Positions 5,898 to 9,982 of a stretch of DNA of 9,982 bases are shown here, piece after piece. The stretch is from Chloroflexota bacterium. Lineage in GTDB: Bacteria > Chloroflexota > Dehalococcoidia > SM23-28-2 > RBG-16-64-32. The stretch covers positions 1 through 9,982 of the forward strand of contig VBJS01000049.1 in assembly GCA_005880055.1 (NCBI GenBank), given 5' to 3'. The position numbers were made by a program, and so were the translations under genes. The first letter of the stretch is position 1; each line of letters opens with the position of its first letter. Below the pieces are notes generated by a model, which saw nothing but the letters and a program-made list of their open reading frames with translations, was not told the origin of the DNA and did no database searches.

Positions 5898-6542
5898 ATG
5901 AAGTTTCTCATGGGTGCCTGTGCGGCGTTGGGTATCTGCTTTATTACTGGAGGCTCCAATGTGTTTGCCGCCTCGCCTGAAACCGTCTGCACTGGTGAAT
6001 TGGCGCCTGGCACGTACGGGAGAGTAGTTGTTCCGGATGATGCCGTCTGTTTGAGCGAGGGGCCGGTCACCATACGCGGCGGCTTGCAGATCGGCCAGGA
6101 CGCAACGTTCGTGCTTGGTGACGAGGACAATCCAGGCGATACCGGCACGATTTCGGGCGGTGTCCATGCGACGAACCCGGCCTCAGTGCAGATTCACTTC
6201 ACGACGATCAACGGCGGCATCGACATCCAGGGCGGCTCCGGGCCCTTCGGTGGACCCTTCGATATGACATGGAACGCGATCGAGGACAACAACATTCGCG
6301 GTGCGGTCAAAATCAACGGATACAACGGCTTCTGGTTCGGGTTCATTCGAAACACCGTTAGCGGATCGGTGACTCTAAGTAACAACGAACTCGAAGACCA
6401 GGACGGCAACGAGTACGTGTCCAATACGATCAAGGGCAATTTGACCTGCTTCGGAAATTCGCCTGCTCCGCAAGTCGGCGACTCAGAAGGAGAGCCGAAC
6501 GTGGTAAGCGGGCGTAAAACGGGTCAGTGTAGCTCGCTCTGA
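5898..6542 (+). CDS. secreted repetitive protein, beta-helix-like
   Basis: This is a 214-residue exported protein of unknown function. The start at 5898 is set by a full AAAGGAGG seven bases upstream; the frame is open 30 bases further up, but that part is not coding. Residues 1-25 are a signal peptide (MKFLMGACAA, hydrophobic core, cleavage near VFA-AS). The mature part has recurring short turns of the type GxVxIxGN/GGI: VTIRGGLQIG, TISGGVHA, TINGGIDIQGG, IRGAVKINGYNG, NTVSGSVTLSNN, NTIKGNLTCFGN. This indicates stacked beta-strands of a right-handed beta-helix or polymer-forming fold. Four cysteines (31, 51, 184, 211), two near each end, could form disulfides. The C-terminal TCFGNSPAPQVGD...GQCSSL pattern recurs in exported actinobacterial hypothetical proteins. 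It is divergent from the chromate cluster and has its own promoter and terminator, so it is a single-gene unit. A cell-surface or matrix role is inference. Confidence 0.8.
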   Translation: MKFLMGACAALGICFITGGSNVFAASPETVCTGELAPGTYGRVVVPDDAVCLSEGPVTIRGGLQIGQDATFVLGDEDNPGDTGTISGGVHATNPASVQIHFTTINGGIDIQGGSGPFGGPFDMTWNAIEDNNIRGAVKINGYNGFWFGFIRNTVSGSVTLSNNELEDQDGNEYVSNTIKGNLTCFGNSPAPQVGDSEGEPNVVSGRKTGQCSSL

Positions 6543-6564
6543 TGGACGACGCGAAGGGACCTGC

Positions 6565-6599
6565 AACGAGGAGGCCGCCAAGCCTCCTCGTTCTCTTTG
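6565..6599 (+). terminator. Rho-independent terminator after the secreted-protein gene
   Basis: AACGAGGAGGC (6565-6575) and GCCTCCTCGTT (6582-6592) form a perfect 11-bp stem with a six-base loop (CGCCAA). It is followed by the T-rich tail TTCTCTTTG (6591-6599). It starts 22 bases after the stop codon. The tail is broken by C residues but the stem is strong and well placed. Confidence 0.85.
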
Positions 6600-6703
6600 T
6601 GGCCCAGGGCTTCACAACAGGCAAACTCGGGAGATTGCCTACGAATCCCTCGCCGAGCTTAGCGCGAGCCTGCGGCCTGGAAGGCTTCCGGTTCCCGATT
6701 GAG

Positions 6704-6841
6704 TTCGAATTCGCTGGGCTCCTCATCGAGCGGGGGGAACACGATGAGGCGTGGAAGCACAGCGAGAAGGCGATCGCGTTCCTGCAGCCGCTCGGCGACA
6801 GCGTCGGCATGCGAGACGCGCGAGCGATGCTGGCGACGCGG
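6704..6841 (+). pseudogene. C-terminal fragment of a TPR/cyclase-type signalling gene
   Basis: In one frame residues encoded from about 6704 read FEFAGLLIERGEHDEAWKHS and then EKAIAFLQPLGDSVGMRDAR. This is a helix-turn-helix unit of tetratricopeptide type. The pattern 'LLIERGEHDEA...AIAFLQPLG' is typical of the final repeat of cyclase/ATPase/TPR proteins like the one at 7084-9742. The reading frame upstream of 6704 has no related sequence and passes through the terminator. Downstream it runs directly into the tRNA 3' half at 6851. It is therefore a gene end cut off on its left side and lacking its own start, and it is not expected to make a protein. Confidence 0.5.
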
Positions 6842-6850
6842 CCCCTCCGA

Positions 6851-6895
6851 TTCCCAAGTAGAGGGCCGCGGGTTCGAGTCCCGTCGCCCGCTCCA
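6851..6895 (+). pseudogene. 3' half of a tRNA-Gly(CCC), 5' half missing
   Basis: From the anticodon loop to the end the sequence is tRNA-like. It shows the loop TTCCCAA with anticodon CCC (6854-6856 region), the 3' anticodon strand GTAGA, a short variable region, and the T-arm GCGGG-TTCGAGT-CCCGT (6868-6884). These are followed by the acceptor strand CGCCCGC (6885-6891), discriminator T and an encoded CCA (6893-6895). The expected 5' acceptor GCGGGCG and a D-arm are absent upstream. The sequence opposite the 3' anticodon strand (TCCGA, 6846-6850) pairs poorly, with two mismatches. This is the product expected when DNA inserts at, or is copied from, the 3' end of a tRNA gene. It cannot fold as a functional tRNA. 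Confidence 0.75.
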
Positions 6896-7000
6896 GTTAC
6901 GATTTCTGAGCTCACGGATCGCCGATTCACCGTTCTTTTTCGGCAGTCAGATGGCCTTGGCCTTACATTCGGCGTCTAGGAGGCTGCCCATATGACTCTA

Positions 7001-7044
7001 CCTAGGTACGAATTTGGGGCCACCTGACATGTCCGGCAGATGGC
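7001..7044 (+). repeat. copy 2 of a dispersed repeat (partner at 2941-2982)
   Basis: This block matches 2941-2982 in direct orientation, with AGGTACGAAT and GGCAGATGGC identical in both. It ends 39 bases before the ATG of the cyclase gene at 7084. Its left part also resembles the flank just after the tRNA fragment (TCCAG.TACGA..TCTGAG at 6892-6910), so the sequence may be the downstream flank of the ancestral tRNA, present here a second time. Confidence 0.6.
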
Positions 7045-7071
7045 TCCAACATGATTACGTGAGCTCTGCGG

Positions 7072-7077
7072 TAGAAT
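7072..7077 (+). promoter_or_regulatory. leaderless-type -10 element of the cyclase gene
   Basis: TAGAAT (five of six to TATAAT) ends exactly six bases before the ATG at 7084. At that distance transcription would begin at or next to the start codon, giving a leaderless mRNA. No Shine-Dalgarno sequence precedes the ATG, consistent with this. No convincing -35 is present at 16-18 bases upstream. Confidence 0.5.
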
Positions 7078-7083
7078 CGCGCC

Positions 7084-7254
7084 ATGGCTGATCGACCTCG
7101 CGGGACTGTCACATTCCTTTTTACCGACATCGAGGGGTCGACGCGACGCTGGGAGGAGGAGCCCGACGCCATGGTAGTGGCGCTTGCCGCGCACGACGAG
7201 GTGTTGCGATCCGCGATTGAGGAGAGGCGGCTGGCTGTTCAAGCACACCGGTGA
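7084..7254 (+). pseudogene. N-terminal part of the class III cyclase gene, cut off by a frameshift
   Basis: From the ATG at 7084 the frame reads MADRPRGTVTFLFTDIEGST, the start of a class III adenylate/guanylate cyclase domain, with the first metal-binding aspartate at Asp15 in FTDIEGST. It continues through ALAAHDEVLRSAIEE, then leaves the family pattern after about 7224 and stops at TGA (7252-7254) after 56 residues. The family continues instead in the next frame from GGC at 7226 (GGWLFKHTGDG). The join looks like ATT GAG GAG, one surplus A at 7225, then GGC GGC TGG, meaning one base gained or two lost. With the frame restored the protein would be about 885 residues. This segment is the true beginning of the gene at 7184-9742. 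Confidence 0.8.
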
Positions 7255-9742
7255 TGGCGCGTACGCGGCGTTCGCTTCGGCGCGTGCGGCGGTTGAGGCG
7301 GCGATCGATGCCCAGCGCGCGCTCAAGCTGCCGGTGCGCATGGGCATCGCGACGGGTGAGGCGGAGCTCCGCGGCGATGACTACTTCGCACCACCGCTGA
7401 ACCGTGCGTCCCGCGTGATGGGCGCTGGGCACGGCGGACAGATCCTGGCCGCCTCATCAACGGTCGCGCTGATCGAAGGCTTCGAGCTTGTCGATCTCGG
7501 TTCCCGCCGGCTGCGCGACCTGTCCGAGCCACTCCAACTCTTCCAAGTCTGCGGAGATGGATTACGTCGCGACTTCCCGCCGCTGAAAACACTCGATAGT
7601 GTCCCCGGGAACCTGCCAGCCCAGGCGACAAGCTTCGTAGGCCGTGAGGCGGAGGTGGCCGCCGTGCGCGAGGCTATTCAGGCTCATCGTCTGGTGACGC
7701 TTGTCGGGGTTGGCGGCGTTGGCAAGACCCGCCTCGCCTTGCAGACAGCCGCCGAGGTGTTGGACGAGTACCGGGACGGCGCGTGGCTCGTGGAGTTGGC
7801 ACCCATCCTCGACGCCGCGGAGCTGACCGAGGGCGTGGCGGCCGTCTTCTCCGTTCCACCCCAGGCGGGCGGCTGGCGCGACGCTCTGACCGAATCGCTC
7901 CGAGGCCGCCAAATGCTACTGTTGCTCGACAACTGCGAACATGTTCTCGACGAGGCGGCGTCGCTGGTCGAAGGACTCATCGCAGCATGTCCGGGCGTAA
8001 CGATCCTAGCCACGAGCCGCGAGGCGCTAGGCGTTGCCGGCGAGACGGCGTGGCCGGTGCCGTCCCTCGGGCTGGGCGCGGACTCGGCGGCGTCGACGCT
8101 CTTCATCGAGCGGTCGCGGGACGTGGTACCCGACTTCGATCCCGGTGACGACCTTGAGGTGGTCGCCGAGATCTGTCGCCGCCTGGACGGAATCCCCCTA
8201 GCGATCGAGCTTGCGGCCGCGCGCGTTCGCTCCATGAGCCCGGGCCAAATCCGCGACCGGCTCGACGAGCGTTTCCGGTTGCTAACCGGGTCGCGACGTT
8301 CCATGGAGAGGCATCAGACCCTGCGCCACGCCGTGCAATGGTCCTACGACCTCCTTAACAACATCGAGCGCCGCGTTTTACAACGCGCGTCGGTGTTCGC
8401 CGGGGGCTTCACCATCGCTGCCGCCAAAACCGTGTGCGGGCACGACATGGACGGCGAACTCGATGAGATCGAGATGCTCGATGTGCTCGATTCGCTGGTC
8501 CGCAAATCCCTGGTCAACGTTGACCGCACCTCTGCGGAGCTCCGCTACAGCATGCTGGAGACGATCCGGCAGTTCGCGGAGGAGCGCCTGGCCGACAGCG
8601 GCGAAGGCGAGACCGTGCGCGATCGACACGCACTGTTCTTCGCGGATCAGGCTGAAGCTTCGTTCGAGCTGTTTCGGAGTCCGCAAGAGGCCCTCGCTTA
8701 CCGTTTCGTGGACGACGAGATCGCAAACGCGCGCGCGGGGTTTCGCTGGGCCGTCGACCACGGCCGCGCCGATCCGGCGATCCGCATCGCGGCGTGCGTG
8801 CATCAAGCGGCACGATGCCGGCTCCGGACCGAGACGTTCGGATGGGCCGCTGAGGTCGAAGACGTGGCCCGACAGATCGAGCATCGCAAGCTGCCGCTCC
8901 TTCTGACGATGGCCTCTGACAGCGCTCACGGTCTCGGGCAGCTAGAAGAAGCGAAACGTTACGGGCATGAAGCCATCGCCCTAGCGAACGACGGACGATT
9001 CGAGCCCTTTGTGTGGGCGTACATCGATCTCGCCATCATCGCCCTGTTTGAAGGCGACGTAGAAGGCGCCCTCGAACTCGTACGAAGCGGAGCGGCACAT
9101 CCTGGAGATCGCCGCGACCGTTTTAACCTCGCCTTCCTGCATTCGTTTAGCGCGCTGATCGGGCGTCCCCTGCCTGAAGATGAGGTTGCCCGGGGTCTGG
9201 CCCAGATCACTGCGTTGGGCTTCCCCTCGGCGATGGCCGTTGCCCTGGGTGGCAAGGCCTCAGTCGTGGCGCAGGACGATCCTACGGCGGCGATCGACCT
9301 CTACCAGCAGGCCATCGATATGCTCGCTGCCTGCGGAGATCGCCTCGTTGAGCAGTCAACCCGCGCCGAACTCGCCAGACTCCTTGCTAGGAGCGAGGAT
9401 CCAGATCCGGCGCTGGCGAGGTTCGTCGATATCGTGAACGACTGGCAGATCTGCGGAGATACATTGCTGGCGCCGGGCGTAGGTCACTTGATAGTGCTGC
9501 TGTCGCGGCTGGGTGATCATGATGGCGCCGCTCGGCTATACGGCGCCATCACACGCGGAATCGAACTCGATGCTCTCGTGCCGGGTCTGGATGTCGCTAT
9601 CGCCACGGTGCGCGGTGCGATGGGAGACGCCGCATTCCTCTCATCCCGCGATGCGGGCGCGGCGCTGAGCTACCAGGCGGCCGGCGAACTGGCTCGCGAG
9701 CGAATCCAGCGCGCCCGCGACGGACTTCGGCAATCGCCATAA
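7184..9742 (+). CDS. cyclase domain/NB-ARC-like ATPase/TPR signalling protein, main open frame
   Basis: This long frame carries nearly all of a multidomain signalling protein; its true N-terminus is at 7084 in another frame. The cyclase half-domain has FKHTGDGAYAAF (second metal-binding Asp24; Lys20 near the purine site) and PLNRASRV (Asn73 and Arg77, transition-state residues). A STAND-type ATPase follows, with FVGREAEV (151-158), Walker A GVGGVGKT (175-182), Walker B LLLLDN (245-250), TSRE (277-280) and GIPLAIELAAARV (336-348). A winged-helix region follows (QTLRHAVQWSYDLL, then RRVLQRASVFAGGFT), and then about 400 residues of TPR-like helices. The C-terminus, ending in SYQAAGELARERIQ, is complete. 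Such proteins are thought to couple ligand sensing and ATP-driven oligomerisation to cyclic-nucleotide output. The ATG at 7184 is only the first in this frame and encodes 14 unrelated residues. If the frameshift is real, the product lacks the first catalytic aspartate. Confidence 0.85.
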   Translation: MPRTTRCCDPRLRRGGWLFKHTGDGAYAAFASARAAVEAAIDAQRALKLPVRMGIATGEAELRGDDYFAPPLNRASRVMGAGHGGQILAASSTVALIEGFELVDLGSRRLRDLSEPLQLFQVCGDGLRRDFPPLKTLDSVPGNLPAQATSFVGREAEVAAVREAIQAHRLVTLVGVGGVGKTRLALQTAAEVLDEYRDGAWLVELAPILDAAELTEGVAAVFSVPPQAGGWRDALTESLRGRQMLLLLDNCEHVLDEAASLVEGLIAACPGVTILATSREALGVAGETAWPVPSLGLGADSAASTLFIERSRDVVPDFDPGDDLEVVAEICRRLDGIPLAIELAAARVRSMSPGQIRDRLDERFRLLTGSRRSMERHQTLRHAVQWSYDLLNNIERRVLQRASVFAGGFTIAAAKTVCGHDMDGELDEIEMLDVLDSLVRKSLVNVDRTSAELRYSMLETIRQFAEERLADSGEGETVRDRHALFFADQAEASFELFRSPQEALAYRFVDDEIANARAGFRWAVDHGRADPAIRIAACVHQAARCRLRTETFGWAAEVEDVARQIEHRKLPLLLTMASDSAHGLGQLEEAKRYGHEAIALANDGRFEPFVWAYIDLAIIALFEGDVEGALELVRSGAAHPGDRRDRFNLAFLHSFSALIGRPLPEDEVARGLAQITALGFPSAMAVALGGKASVVAQDDPTAAIDLYQQAIDMLAACGDRLVEQSTRAELARLLARSEDPDPALARFVDIVNDWQICGDTLLAPGVGHLIVLLSRLGDHDGAARLYGAITRGIELDALVPGLDVAIATVRGAMGDAAFLSSRDAGAALSYQAAGELARERIQRARDGLRQSP

Positions 9743-9982
9743 ACACGGCCGGCGCCGGCGATTCGCTAATCCCACATAGATGATAATGAGAGCGTCGCGG
9801 GCCACTTTGATGGTCCGGGTTTGAGGGGCGCCCATAAACATGGAAAGTCGCTGCCTACCCAGGCTCCTTTCCAAGATAGGAACCGTCACGGCCCACCTCT
9901 GGCCTTCTGAGAGTGGCCCGCTGCCGCCGCGCTAAAGAATTTCGACGCTTAGTGCTTGGTATCCGTTGCTGGATTCGGGTCT
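9743..9982. other. 3' intergenic stretch to the right edge
   Basis: No supported gene lies here. A perfect 12-base GC palindrome (GCCGGCGCCGGC, 9748-9759) follows the cyclase stop by five bases. It could form a hairpin, but there is no T-run after it, so a classical terminator is not shown. A minus-strand open frame across 9641-9889 overlaps the end of the cyclase gene and has no recognisable protein character. Confidence 0.4.

Noticed and set aside
6430..6930. Minus-strand open frame of 166 codons containing GAGDGTRTRGPLLGN
   Set aside because: This peptide is the reverse translation of the tRNA T-arm and anticodon region at 6851-6895, a well-known source of false proteins; the rest is antisense to the secreted-protein gene end and its terminator.
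7184..7225. ATG at 7184 as the real start of the cyclase/ATPase protein
   Set aside because: The 14 residues before GGWLF are unrelated to the family, while the frame starting at 7084 gives an exact cyclase N-terminus with a promoter next to it.
7219..7230. Programmed ribosomal frameshift in the cyclase gene
   Set aside because: GAGGAGAGGCGG is not a recognised slippery heptamer, and no downstream pseudoknot or upstream Shine-Dalgarno-like stimulator was apparent; mutation or sequence error is simpler.
9748..9759. 12-base GC palindrome as a terminator of the cyclase gene
   Set aside because: It is a perfect palindrome but has no loop bases and no following T-run; such GC palindromes occur readily by chance in this base composition.
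1..9982. CRISPR array, insertion sequence with terminal inverted repeats, integrase or transposase gene
   Set aside because: No regularly spaced repeats, no terminal inverted repeats with target duplication, and no recombinase motifs were seen in any frame.

Overview
The window looks like a stretch of chromosome from a high-GC, probably soil-dwelling bacterium of the Actinobacteriota (Thermoleophilia-like) or Chloroflexota type. This rests on GC-rich coding sequence with GTG starts, a DUF4389 membrane protein, a stand-alone Lrp/AsnC ligand-binding domain, a likely leaderless promoter, and a cyclase/ATPase/TPR signalling protein of a family that is heavily expanded in those phyla. The assignment is inference; no rRNA or complete tRNA is present to fix it.

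Layout. (1) 1-1536, plus strand: the possible tail of an upstream gene, a 77-residue Lrp/AsnC-type effector-binding (RAM) domain, and a DUF4389 membrane protein with an extracytoplasmic beta-sandwich-like domain. (2) 1610-2647, minus strand, convergent with the previous gene: an alpha/beta hydrolase with a complete Ser-Asp-His triad. (3) 2648-3246: no intact gene. It holds a decayed tRNA-Gly(CCC)-like relic, a 42-base repeat, and a small membrane-protein gene interrupted by an in-frame TAG. (4) 3343-5574, minus strand: a chromate-resistance cluster read as chrB-domain protein, unknown small membrane protein, possible 30-codon ORF, then chrA. A candidate promoter lies upstream, and its -35 and -10 sit within a near-perfect inverted repeat. 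(5) 5898-6542, plus strand: a secreted repetitive (beta-helix-like) protein with a strong promoter and ribosome binding site, closed by a clear Rho-independent terminator. (6) 6600-7083: a mosaic of debris, namely the C-terminal piece of a TPR/cyclase-type gene fused to the 3' half of a tRNA-Gly(CCC), a second copy of the 42-base repeat, and a leaderless-type promoter. (7) 7084-9742: a class III nucleotide cyclase/NB-ARC-like ATPase/TPR protein split by a frameshift near 7225.

The most interesting pattern is at the scale of the whole window. The tRNA 3' half and its downstream flank at 6851-6915 recur, degraded but colinear, at 2906-2962. These two copies are in direct orientation and bracket about 4 kb that carries the chromate cluster and the secreted protein. 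This is the geometry of an old island or duplication at a tRNA 3' end. No integrase is visible inside, so the mechanism is unproven.

Working together: ChrA should export chromate and the ChrB-domain protein is its usual partner. The small membrane protein between them has no function I can name. The hydrolase, DUF4389 protein and cyclase/ATPase do not form an obvious pathway with the chromate genes.
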